Assembly: GCF_021155775.2 (NCBI RefSeq)
Contig: NC_060237.1
Location: 21,598,970 to 21,662,969 of the forward strand
Reading direction: 5' to 3'
Length of the DNA: 64,000 nt
Source of the DNA: Neodiprion pinetum
Lineage: Eukaryota > Arthropoda > Insecta > Hymenoptera > Diprionidae
The notes beneath the pieces are model-generated. The model had not been told where the DNA came from and searched no databases. It was given only the letters and a program-made list of their open reading frames with translations. Of this stretch, positions 37,768 to 48,491 are shown piece by piece. The translations under genes and the position numbers were made by a program. Position 1 is the first letter of the stretch. Each line of letters opens with the position of its first letter.

Positions 37768-40700
37768 AACCAAGCAGACAGAAAAAACGTGTCCAACACC
37801 GGGTAAGTAACCGTCTTATCGCCGAGCGTTCGAATAGTTTATCTTTTTATCGCCTTGTGACATGGGAAGGAAACTCGAAGATACGCAGGTTTCTTCGCGT
37901 CTCGTCACCTGCGCGCCTTGCTGACCATATCATATACCAACATGCCGACACGTATGCTCGTCAAATGAGTCGTCTCACGAACTTCCATAACCCGGCAGCT
38001 GAGGAACTGCACGTCAAAGGTACATCGTCATCGTCATCGTCGTCACGAAATTTTCCAGGAACAAAATAAGACCCGCAACATTTTAATTCACACGTTTCGT
38101 CGCGCACGGCACACCTTGTGTCGTGGTTTCTGGCCCATTCCCGCACCCACGCAACGCTCCGTAAGCATTCCTACATGCAGTCAGGGACCGCGGATAAAGT
38201 CGTAAGCTTCGCGTCGTAGGACCGGGGCAAAAAGCTCGACTCATCTTGATACGGAAAATTTATTGTGACAACCGCGCGGCTCAGGAGAAGCCGAAGCTGT
38301 GTCTGAACAGACGTACGTGACTGCCGGCGATGCTGCCGGGTGTCATTCCGATTTCAATGTTAGGTCCTTTCTCGTCCGTATTCAACGTGATTACAGAGTA
38401 ATTACTTTCAAGGACGAAATGAGCGGCGGAAGGTATTCGTAGACAATTTCATGATCCATGTCAATTCTCGGACCGGAAATTTATCGGATTTCTAAGTACA
38501 CTAATTATATAGATTAACGCGAATTTCCAAACTACCGTGGGAGAAATTCGATGCGCGCTGCGGATCACGAAAGCGGATATCTATTTTCAATCAACGTACA
38601 TAATGGATCAAGTTTCGTGCCGTTTAAGCGACGACGCGTGGTTTACCGGTTGCGAATGAATTGATTAAAATTTTGTGAAGGTCGTTGTTTCGACTGTTGC
38701 ATAGAAGGCGATTATTTGACTACGAAAATTCCGGCCATTACCCAGGAGTTGATAACATAACGTGCGTTGTGTACGGAGGCTTGTTAAATTTCCCACGGAG
38801 CTCGCGGCCTTTCGCCGTAATGCTCTGTGGTCATAAATGTGAATTTTCGTTTGAATTAATAGAGGTTGAAAGCGTCCCGAGTAATGGTTTACGCGTACTC
38901 GATGAAGGTGTAATTAAACGCACGATCGAAGTAGTGCTGCGCGTAAAGGAAGAAGGTCGTGAAAAGCGACACGCGACTTTGCGAGTTTAATGATTCAACT
39001 CGAATTTGCGAACCTGAGAGAGTTTCGCCGTGTAGTTACAGAAAAATCTCAAGCTCTTAACCTCGCATTCGCCGTAAGTTACGCAACCGTTCCTCGACGG
39101 AGTAAAGTAATTTATTTACTGTCAAGCCCCGGTTAATTGACTCTCGTCATTTTCTACTCTGTAATCGGTGTAAAACTAGGTACCTACAGGTAGACTGCGA
39201 GGCAGCATGCCAGAGTTAATTGATATTTTTACTATATCCTTGTGTTAAAGGTTGTGTGAATGAATTTCCTTACAGTTTGCCAAAATTTCCCAAAAGTTGA
39301 TAATAGCTTGGCAATTCCTCGTTTGTCGTAATTCACAAATAAAATCTAGTCGACGAATGGTTATGTCTTGAAAAAAGAAAAAAAAAGTCACCTACCTACG
39401 CGTTAAGAGTAGCTCGACGAGCTCGGTGACTTGTGCAACTGCGTAGCAGGATGTAAGAGTGGGTATTGTATATCCGTTACATTCGGAACTCCCGGTGTTT
39501 AAAATAAACGAATTTTCATCAGCTAGGCGTTGGCTCGAAAATCGTCCGATTGTCTCTCATCGTTGTACATGAATTTCTAATGGAGCGGTTCGGCTGCGTT
39601 GAAACAATAGCTAATCCGCACCACGATGAGAAGGGATCGGTTCACGGCCTGTGTGGGTTCCGGTCTCAGAAGTATAAACCGGCGTTTTGATCCGTGTACG
39701 CTGCTCGCGGACACGCCTCGAGGCATCTTCATTACGCCGGTGGTCCAGAGGCACGAACCAGCAGCCGTAGAGCAGGAGAAAGCCAGACATCTCTCCGCGC
39801 CTCTCGTTACCCGTTCGATTAATATTTGAAATACAAATTTACGCGCCGGTTAATCCGAAGCTTATATCGCATAAGCCCAGCTGTTGAAAAAGTATCAACC
39901 TTAAGTTATAAATACCGAAGAGTACAGAGGCGTCGAGCTGCGAGCTGACACGGGCTTTTGAAGCGTAGGTACGATGAAATGATATTTTCATTGCGGAAGC
40001 TGCAGCGCTGCAGAGGATAAACCACTGTCTTTTGTATCCAGTCGGAGAAGAAACGTTGGTTGCACTTTGCCCGGCTTTCTTTTGTCGCCCTTTCCTCAGC
40101 AAGCTCGAGAGATTCTCTTCTCTTCTCGAGTCGCGATGCCGTGCAGGTACGCACACGCAGCCGACGTTGGTACCTACTCTCATCGTCAGCGGCACGGTTT
40201 CCGCCGCAGCGTTGTACCGAGTTTAAATTCTATACTTAGAATTTCATCTCGAAACATTTGGCCTCGCTCCCGAAACTCGTAAAAATATGAGCCGTCAAAA
40301 CAGGAGCCGGTTACTCCTTTTTCTCCGTTCCGGGCGGGCCGTCGCTTTGGCACGGGACCCAGTAAAAATACACCACCCGTCTAATAAAGTGGCTAATAGG
40401 ACCCACGCACGAATAGATCTCGCCAAGTGTTCACCGCCGGATTTTAACAGCCAGGGTTAAGAGGGCATTGCTGCTTTACAAATTCACGGTCTCGGGGTTA
40501 ACTAACTGCCAAAAGTCATGCCACGCGAGAATTGTCGCCTGCAAATCATTATTGTCGAGAATTCGTAGAGAGCAGCGGGAGGTTCGGATCGGGAAGGTTG
40601 TTCAAAGTTGAAGAAAGATCAAGGGCGAGTTGGTCTCTTTACAAGTGGTACAGGGAGAAGGTGGCGAGTCACTAATTACCTATAGCAATTAGAGGGTTTC

Positions 40701-40809
40701 ACTAGTTAATTACGTCGGTATATCGATGAAAAGGATCGCTCTCGACGCTCTTTTGGAACGTGTACTGGAAACACGCGTGTATAATAACAGGTAAGGATCA
40801 CGTTGAAAC

Positions 40810-40810
40810 C

Positions 40811-40830
<20 letters not shown>
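40810..40830. repeat. (CT)n microsatellite
   Basis: Ten CT units, continuing as an imperfect pyrimidine tract. Confidence 0.92.
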
Positions 40831-40842
<12 letters not shown>

Positions 40843-40977
40843 CTTTCGTGCGGTGTAAATTATTCCGCAATTAACGGTAATTATTGGTTGTGTCCAGCGA
40901 AGAGTCGTTAGTCCTTGCCAAGGTGGGTGACAGCGGTTCACAGCGAAGCTCCGAAGCGGCGGCGACGGGTAACTCCA

Positions 40978-41019
40978 ACCTCCTCCTCCTCCTCCTCTTC
41001 CTTCTCTTCTTCCTCCTCA
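40978..41019. repeat. (TCC)n pyrimidine repeat
   Basis: TCC/TTC triplets. Read on the minus strand they would encode a glutamate run inside a 66-codon frame that I regard as chance. Confidence 0.88.
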
Positions 41020-41641
41020 TCCCCGAGACTTAACGCAGCGGCAGGCGCCGAACACGCGGATAAGTAACGAGCATCGGAACGTCTTCGAGTCTGCCTCCGC
41101 TGATTAATGACAAACAGCGCTATCGCCAGGGCAAACACCCGGGCCCCGATAAGGCCCCGATTATCGATACGCGTCGTGGAAGCGCCGCAGTCGCTACGCG
41201 GTGATGTTCATTCATCACCTTTCATTGACACCGTCGACGAGCGTTTCTTTGGATTTACATACCTTCTTGCGTTTCGTTTTACGTGTGCGGCTACACGACC
41301 ACCCTGAGTATCGGAAGCGAGTAATTGATCGCCCTTGGCTAAGTGGCAAGTATACATCTAGTCAAAATGTTATAGATATCGAGATTTCCGGTGGAAGAGG
41401 GATATTAACGTCGATGAAAAAGTGAGTGAAAAATGACGGTAAAGAATAGGCAAGAAGTCTATCTTATCTCCGCAGCACATATTCTGTTACTATGAAGAAT
41501 CGCTGTAACGAAATGGCAGACGATGCGACGCACGTTGCTAATTAAGCGAAGGGTGCCAAGCTGTAGTCTGCGAGCACGTGGCTCTGCAGGAACAGCTTCA
41601 GAGATATAGCTTAGAATCCGGGTTTGGGAGAATTGAAAACA

Positions 41642-41857
41642 TTACTTACCCCATGGTTGGGTGTAGTAATGGGCCGGGTATGGGTGACTGCATGTACGTG
41701 TCTCCAGATCCGGGAAAGATCGTACAATGGCGAAGATGTACGAGGACTTCGGGTGCAGCACGTGAAGATACTCCCAATTCAATGGGTTCTCAGTTTCGGT
41801 GGATCCACTTCTATATTCCAGATGAAGTGTTCGCCACTTTAAGGTATATACACATAT
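41642..41857 (-). other. Exon-like open segment, strand ambiguous
   Basis: A stop-to-stop frame of 71 codons without any methionine runs on the minus strand. It reads protein-like (for example NWEYLHVLHPKSSYIFAIV) and ends either at TAA or, one codon earlier, at a donor TGGG|GTAAGT (GT at 41649-41648). Two plus-strand frames are open over the same bases: one runs from 41578 to an AAG|GTATAT donor near 41845, the other covers 41624-41842. Because three frames on both strands are open, the sequence may be an exon on either strand or simply stop-poor. No domain is recognised. Confidence 0.2.
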
Positions 41858-43226
41858 TCATCTGATCCGATCACTCCGTACCAAAAAACGTCGCGCGTTG
41901 TCGTCAAAGTTAGGGTGCAATGCAACAAAGTTGCAGGGTTTTAATCCGTCTGAGGGGATTGAGAACCGACTCTATGTTCTTTAGCGATTTGCTTTCCACT
42001 CTTTTCATCCCCTTTATTTAGAGTCACGAGCTTTAAGACGGTTAATTCTTCCACTCCAAGTCCTTTTCTGCAGTTTCATTAGCGGAGCTACATTTCTATA
42101 TATGTGCATTATGTATGCATATGTTTCAAATATTTTCAACATATAGAAAATAACAACGAAATTTTTAGAACATTACCGATCGAAGCACTTCAGGATATCG
42201 ATACTCCTACGATCGAGGCTAGGTGATAAAAATGTTAATTCGAAATCCTGTTTGTTTGTTACATTATTGAAGACATATACGACACACGTATTCGAGACTT
42301 AATTGTGAGAAAGTAAAGGAGCCTCGAAATTTGCTCCGACTTTGGGACAGTGTATTGCATTCGGTAATTTGACTCGAAGATTGAAGACACCGAATTCCCA
42401 GTCACCGCCACCTCGAAACGCCGTGAGCCATAAGTGGTAAAATTTGGTTTGAATACCTGGCCTCCCGGTCAGCGACCGCACGCGGAGCACCTTCGGCCTT
42501 GTTTTACAGGCCACGGCTGCACCCTCACGCACTTCGGAACTCGGGTGCGTGCAGCTAAGCGACGGACGCACGGCTCTTGTCGATGTTGCGTGGGAGGAGG
42601 AGACGAGAATGAGGATGAGGACGAGGAGGGGGAGGAGGAGTTGGAGTTGGAGGTTGCTTGCCGGGGAAGAGGGGTCGGGGCGACGCGCAACTAGGGGATA
42701 CTCCAGATCGATGCCAATCAGACTGCAGGCGAAGCCTCGCAAGGCGCTCCAACCTTTGCCCGCGCCTTTCGCTGTTCCTACACGCCACATACCGCCAGCC
42801 CATTATATTCTCCAACTGACTACGATAATACGGCGTAGGGTGTGCGGACGGAGGAGGGAGACGTGGCCTCGTGTCTTGGGGAAGAAGACACACGCCATGG
42901 ACAACGCTCACGCGAAAAGACACACGCCCCGCGTCCACCCACCCGTCATCCTCGACCCACAGCCATGCACGGAACCTATACACGTTTGTAGAAATGGGAA
43001 GCACTGCCGGGCTTCTTGGCTTAGCGTTAGACTGCAAACTCGATTACTCCCAAGATCCCGTGGTCAACCAGGTTCGACCGGCGCTAGTATCGCTGTTCGA
43101 AAACTCTTCCAGTGTGTGTCTTCTGCAGGGTGATACTGATGTGGAAAGTAGTCGGAAATATCAGGACAGATCGTTTCAAGAGGACAAATTTGGAATAGGA
43201 ATCGCGATGTTTTTTCGTTCAGACAA
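41858..43226. other. GC-rich stretch with overlapping chance ORFs
   Basis: Near 42.3-43.25 kb, frames of 160, 163 and 194 codons overlap on both strands around a purine-rich GAGGA repeat (about 42593-42650). Their peptides are Arg/Pro/Ser- or Glu-rich and mutually exclusive. Without homology none can be preferred, so I treat the region as non-coding. Confidence 0.5.
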
Positions 43227-43523
43227 TCAAGAGCGCAAGCTTTGAAACCAAGAAGGATCAATTATGGTTATACTCTCGGAGGAACATATCTCTTTATCGT
43301 TAACTTTTCGAAAATAGGTATAAGTATGTAATTGACAAGTAATAACGATCAGTTGTCTGTGTGTGTGCGTGTGTGTATGGATTTGTAAAAATACATCCAG
43401 TGATTGTACGGGTTCGACGTTTTCCGCATTATCTCCTGCATTGACAACAGCGATGAATAGTACGAGCAACAATAACGAGTACAGTGACAATTTCATTAAA
43501 ATGGGCGACGATAATCGGAGCAT
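43227..43523 (-). CDS. Putative secreted peptide; signal-peptide exon
   Basis: On the minus strand an ATG at 43496 (or in-frame ATG at 43523, directly after a TGA) starts MKLSLYSLLLLVLFIAVV, then NA and GDNAENVEPVQS. This is a textbook secretory signal: Lys-containing n-region, about 15 hydrophobic residues, and a small-residue cleavage site after VNA, followed by an acidic propeptide-like segment. The rest of the 98-codon frame translates a GT/CA repeat and is probably intron. A usable but weak donor, GAT|GTATTT (GT at 43394-43393), would end the exon at 43395. A possible downstream exon with four cysteines (CALDC...ICPLETIC, 43064-about 43246, after TTTCAAAG) does not join cleanly in phase. 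Small secreted, neuropeptide-like or venom-like products fit the shape; none is identified. Confidence 0.4.
   Translation of the reverse strand: MLRLSSPILMKLSLYSLLLLVLFIAVVNAGDNAENVEPVQSLDVFLQIHTHTHTHRQLIVITCQLHTYTYFRKVNDKEICSSESITIIDPSWFQSLRS
43357..43378. repeat. (GT)n microsatellite
   Basis: GT units with one C interruption. It lies just downstream of the putative signal-peptide exon on the minus strand. Confidence 0.88.
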
Positions 43524-44641
43524 TCAGTTTGCGAAAATGTATGTGTTGGGTGAATTGTTATTCAAATATTAATTACAAAAGGTAAACTCATTTCGAGCGG
43601 GTACACCTACACATTGCGTAGTATATGTATAACACATCTAGAGTATAATAGGAGATCAATGTGAATCGAACAAATTAAATAAACAATTAATTATTCGTAC
43701 GTAGCTTCCAGTGATCAAATCCATGCGTAAACCTCGCATAGTTGACACAATGGAAACATTCGTCGAGTCTCCCGCAGCGTTCTGCGCGAACGGATTCTTT
43801 TTATTTTCAATTAACGGCATTCTGGTTTATCTAACCAAACGTTTACCACCCACTGCATCGCTCATCCGTTTATACGCGATTTTGTTACCACCCTCCAGTA
43901 CAAATGATAGGTGAAGATGAATCGCTGGCGCGTTTGTCGCTGCAATATTCGCAATGTCGAGGACATTTCACGGTAGCTACGGGCATGCACAACGCGTTTG
44001 TGTACAGCGAAACCCTTCATCCCTTGCCGCAGTTAGTAGAGTCGTTCATTCACAGTCGGCTTGTCAAAGGTTCGCAATCGCGAACGAACGCTCGGTATAT
44101 TCGAGATTACAACGACGTTATAATGACGACGAGGTACCAGCGTAGCAAAAATATTTTCCAACGACGTTTCACCAGTTCCGGTTGCACAATCACCACCGCA
44201 TCAAAAATCACTCGGCATAATACTTGCGTAACAAAATTGCTACCGAAAATTACGAAGAACGCGCTTGAACCCGATTTGGCAACGCTTCGGTGACCTCTGC
44301 AAAACTCACCCTGGGACGAATGCGCGAAGGATTACTTGGAAAGTGAGAATGGGCCCGTGTCTCGGGTTTGTTCGATCTGTTTGGTAAATTGGAACGAACG
44401 CTAACCCTTGCGGCGAGGTGGAAGGACCTCGAGAAGTCGGACGGTCAACACCGAGGAACACTGGCAAGGGTGGAAAGAGTGAGTGAGAGGGAGAGAGAGA
44501 GGGAGAGGATTAGTGCAAATCCCCACTTCTCTCGACTTTCGAGTCCTCCTCCGTAGTTCGAGTACCGTCTGAGCGCAGGGCGCCGAGGACGAGAAGGAAC
44601 TTGCGGAGTTAGAGGTCGACCTCCGCAGGGCTCGACTCTCT

Positions 44642-44664
44642 GTCTCTCTCTCTCTCTCTCTCTT
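44642..44664. repeat. (CT)n microsatellite
   Basis: CT units. A GA tract lies about 150 bp away (44481-44509), so the two are in inverted orientation and could pair. Confidence 0.9.
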
Positions 44665-45053
44665 TCCCTCTCTCTTTCGCTTTCTGCCGGTTGACTGACG
44701 CTCCGCTTCAAGTGGAGCCACTTTAAAACTGCGCCTAATCTCGGAAACTAACCCCTATCTCGAACAGCCACCCAATAGCCCAGCGACCCCCTTGCGTTCT
44801 CTGCGTTATGTTAATAGCTCTGATAAAAAGATTAGAAAGATTATGCGCGTGGAATTAGGCCTCCGAGGTCTCAGAATCTAATACGGGGAAGCCCCGAATA
44901 AAGGTCCCCATTTATTTCAAAAGTACTTACGTTTTGTCGAAACGGTTGGAATCGTGACTATGTCGACTATGTCGCGTCTGATTCACCGGTTCATCGATGG
45001 AAGAGAACCGTCCATGAAGGAATATACAGATTGTCAATACCCATCGTGACAAC

Positions 45054-45083
45054 GAGAGTGAGAGAGAGAGACAGAGAGAGAGA
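45054..45083. repeat. (GA)n microsatellite
   Basis: GA units with T and C interruptions. Confidence 0.9.
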
Positions 45084-48035
45084 AAGATAAATATAATCCA
45101 GATCCGGACGAGCAAGAAATAAGCGAGAAACAAACCACGCGATTGGAACTGTTCGTTTGTGTGTTTGTTTCTGTTTTATCTTGTTTGGAGTTCTCTCATC
45201 ATTCTTTTAATGCCGTGCCTCGTGAGGCTGTTTTAACTGTACTTCGTACCCACATTTGTGCCATTTATCCACAGCGACTGAACACTAGAGCTCCAAGACT
45301 GCTACTCCAGAGTCCTGACCCTTGCAGCAGCTCGTATATACCCGACCGACTCGATTGTTCGAGTATCTTAACACATAGCCGAGGAACAGGACCACATTTC
45401 TCTCGGTAATACTTCTGGCCCGGCTGCATTATCTGAAGCAGGCCATCACCGCGCAGTTGTGAAACACAACCTGGTCCCAACCAACAAACCATCCCGCTGC
45501 ACTCCTCGACGCTGACGATGAGATTGGCTGAGGGGTCTCCGGGCTATTCGCCCGCGAAGACGAACGTTACTAAATCCGCACAACGCGGACATGCTTCGAC
45601 TACCTTCGTGTGTGTGTGAGAGAAATTTTCTCCAAGTTTGCGAGTAAGAAAAAGTATTTCGGTAACGGGATGATGAAATATTATATCACAGAGCGTATAA
45701 AACGCGGGTATAGACGCACCGTCGCGGCATCTCTCCACGGGGGAGAGCAATTGAAATTTATAGGATGGCATTGATAATAAATATCTACCAAATGGGACCC
45801 TGGAATCAATAAGCAAAAAATACAACCCAATTACTTTACCATCGACTACGATGACGTTCACGCGTAGGTGTAAGTGTATCCATAGCCCTCGGTTTTGCAC
45901 GTTTGAGAAAGATGCAGTTTGCAGCCCAGCTGCTGCGTCTTTGGAACAACCATAACACTCCATGCAGTCCGAATGACCATATATTTTACCATGGACTCTG
46001 GCAGCTTCTACGATGCTGCAACGATTAATAACATTCAAACGTTCCACCTTGAGATTTATCACGTCTCTAGAATTACGAGTTCAGCCCGGGGCCCGATTTT
46101 GAGGAGGCACGATTTTTTCAAACGTGTCTACGCTTGCACCCACTAGCGATTCAAGGCTCGCCGTGGTTCCGAGTCCGAATTAAATATTGTCAATAATACA
46201 AACTCCCAAGATCCAAGGTATTTCAACATTATTATCACTATTATCATGTTAAATATTGCTCCAAAGGGATGAAGAAAATGGGAATCATCGTGCTTGTCGT
46301 GACTGAGTATACGCGAAGACGAAGGAAGAGAATCTATCGCTCTTGGAGAGGTCGGCGAAAGGATTCAATTTCTTGATGTCAGGTATCGGCATGTCGATTG
46401 GTATTACGAGCTCTTTACATGTTCGATCCGACGCTTCATCTCGAGTTGCGAGGAGCGAGCGGTGTGCTGCTGGTGATAATCGTGAAGCTGATATACGATG
46501 ATACTTGAAATAAATGACATGTCAGACGCATCATTTGGAATCGTGAATGAGAGTAAAGTAGGCAGTAAATTGCACCATTCAGCCTCGCGAATAAGTCGAA
46601 ACATTAGCGAAGCAAAAATACTTTACGACACTACGCCACTACCCTGCTGACTTTGGACTCGTAACTTATACGAGTGACGTTAATTGCTACGGCTCCCCCT
46701 CGCCCACACACTCGAGTAATTATTATACGGCCCAAAGCGAGCGAGGCCCTTGTGCTCGGTGGAGGAGTCCGGATCCAAACAGAGATAGCCGGTGCCTCTG
46801 TGCCTGAACAATTGTCCACTCTAAAATCCAGCCTCGTTGTGAGACTCGCGTCTCTGTTAAATCACAAGAATTTCGTTATATTAATTACCTCTTCCTCCTA
46901 ATTTAGGAGGATTATATAATTTGTTACCTCGTCATTAATTTTTATTATGGAAATATCTCATTTATTTAATTGGCAGATTCTTTTTTGAAAGTATTTACTA
47001 TATCCAGAATTAGTGTATGACGTATACGATGAGAACGAGTAAAAATGTTCGTCGCACGTTTACTTCACTTTGGAATCTACGAAATCGAGTTAACTAAAAC
47101 AAATTACTTAATATCTGTTGCACTTTCCAGAAATTCAATAACCAAAGCGAAATCAATTTATTTTTATTATCGATATCTCTTTCCGGTGTGCTCATCTTGC
47201 GAAGCAATTTGTCTCGCAATCTGTATACTGAGAATTGTTTTCTCCCCCTTCGACAGAAAATTGTTTACCAATGGCGGACTGCGTAAAATAATGCAAATTA
47301 TTTTCAGTAAATAACTTGGAATCGAAGAATAACATGAAGAGTAAACAATTCTCCGTTTTCGAAGAAACGAACTTTGAAAAGGAAAATAAAAAGATATGAA
47401 CGACAAGACCAGTGTGTTCAAATAAATAACTGAATTAATGCTATCCTCGTTCAACTTTGCCACAAATTCCAAGAATTGAGAAATATTTTCGAACTCAAGA
47501 GTAATTAGAAATGAACCTTAACAACGGTACGCGGTAAATATTGGCGCCCACTTTCTGACTTCATCGATTCACGATCAGCAACTACAGGCAACACTTCACG
47601 GCCCATTAGCGTCTCTGAGCTAGCCACAGAATGACCCTGAGACCAGATTGAATACAATATGAATCGAGGCTGTGACCACCGTATAAGAATCAAGCCACCT
47701 TTGCGGTTACGTGACTCTTACTTAACATCGGTAACCGCAAGTTGGTAACGGGGCAGAGTAGCGAGGTAAAATACGAGTGAGCTTTCTAAGCCGGTAAAAT
47801 TTGACGAGACCGGTAAGTTAACGTGGTGAAAAACAACGATGAAACAAACTTGCATCGCGGTTAAACCGAACGCTCAACAAACGTGGATCAAAAGCTATGG
47901 TTCACTTACATGAACAGTCGGGGAACCAAGTGAACCCGCCGGGCAATCAATTGTTCGTCGCGACTCAACTAGCAATATACCTACGTTATCATATCTAGCC
48001 GACTGATAGCTGTTGCCTTATTGCCCACAAACAGT

Positions 48036-48070
48036 ACGCACACGCACACGCACACACACACATACACACT
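48036..48070. repeat. (CA)n microsatellite
   Basis: Imperfect ACGCAC and ACACAC units. Confidence 0.88.
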
Positions 48071-48172
48071 CTGTACATCAAACAACGAATCGCTCAGCTC
48101 CCAACCAGCTGGTTCACTGGATTAATTGTAAGCTTCGTCGTTTGTTTTTGTACCAAGAATATACTGACTTAC

Positions 48173-48239
48173 CTTTGAAGCTTCCACCGATAGAGCTTAA
48201 ATCATATGCTTGATATTTGACGGTTGTAAAGGGTGTCAT
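48173..48239 (-). CDS. Candidate short coding exon with strong donor
   Basis: Minus-strand ATG at 48239 opens 22 codons (MTPFTTVKYQAYDLSSIGG, then SFK) ending in phase 1 at a strong donor, TTCAAAG|GTAAGTCA (GT at 48172-48171). The sequence before the donor has too weak a pyrimidine tract to be a ratchet point, so an ordinary exon end is the better reading. It lies 25 nt downstream of, and in the same frame as, the open segment at 48264-48491, separated by two in-frame TGA codons. A first coding exon or a decayed exon are both possible. No homology is recognised. Confidence 0.25.
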
Positions 48240-48263
48240 AGAGTCGGTTCACCGATTAACGCA

Positions 48264-48491
48264 TCACGACCTGATCCTGTCCTTTACGTTTACCAGCTCC
48301 GTCAAGACTTTCCGTAAATAATTCATAGTTTTAGAAAGCAACCCGTTATAAAGTGGTGGTAAATAATAGGTTGGGTTGCCTCTAACCTCGCAATCCCATG
48401 GCTCGCAGCCTTCGTTCAGAGGTCTTGGAGCAGGTGTGTCTTGCCGCGTTACCGCGAGAGCACACGAGGTCAACCTTTCGACCCCGTCGGT
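48264..48491 (-). CDS. Protein-like open segment, possible exon or pseudo-exon
   Basis: A stop-to-stop minus-strand frame of about 75 codons without low complexity. It includes a Cys-containing stretch (NEGCEPWDCEVRGNPTYY) followed by a likely amphipathic helix (SKTMNYLRKVLTELVNVKDR) before TGA at 48266-48264. A moderate donor, GAGCTG|GTAAAC, lies within the helix-coding part, but no good upstream acceptor was found. The neighbouring segment in the same frame (48173-48239) ends in a strong donor. Together they may be exon remnants of a minus-strand gene. I recognise no family. Confidence 0.25.
   Translation of the reverse strand, partial: TDGVERLTSCALAVTRQDTPAPRPLNEGCEPWDCEVRGNPTYYLPPLYNGLLSKTMNYLRKVLTELVNVKDRIRS

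Larger units (their letters stand above)
34816..41577. other. Non-coding stretch
   Basis: No supported gene. Overlapping open frames near 35624-36306 run into a (CT)n tract and are compositional. It contains an A-rich run near 37736-37767, a TCG/TCA triplet repeat near 38024-38043, and CT and TCC tracts near 40810 and 40978. A CAG|GTAAGG donor (plus, 40790/40791) has no pyrimidine tract or exon-like frame upstream. Confidence 0.6.
43524..48172. other. Non-coding stretch
   Basis: No supported gene. GA/CT microsatellites lie near 44487, 44642 and 45054, and a CA tract near 48036-48070. Frames in both directions at 45.14-45.50 kb overlap and have no recognisable product. Confidence 0.55.

Noticed and set aside
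40760..40800. CAG|GTAAGG on the plus strand as a third ratchet point
   Set aside because: No pyrimidine tract precedes the CAG, so it lacks the 3' splice-site half of the motif.
42299..43133. Frames of 160-194 codons on both strands
   Set aside because: Driven by GAGGA repeats and GC content. The peptides are low complexity and conflict with each other.
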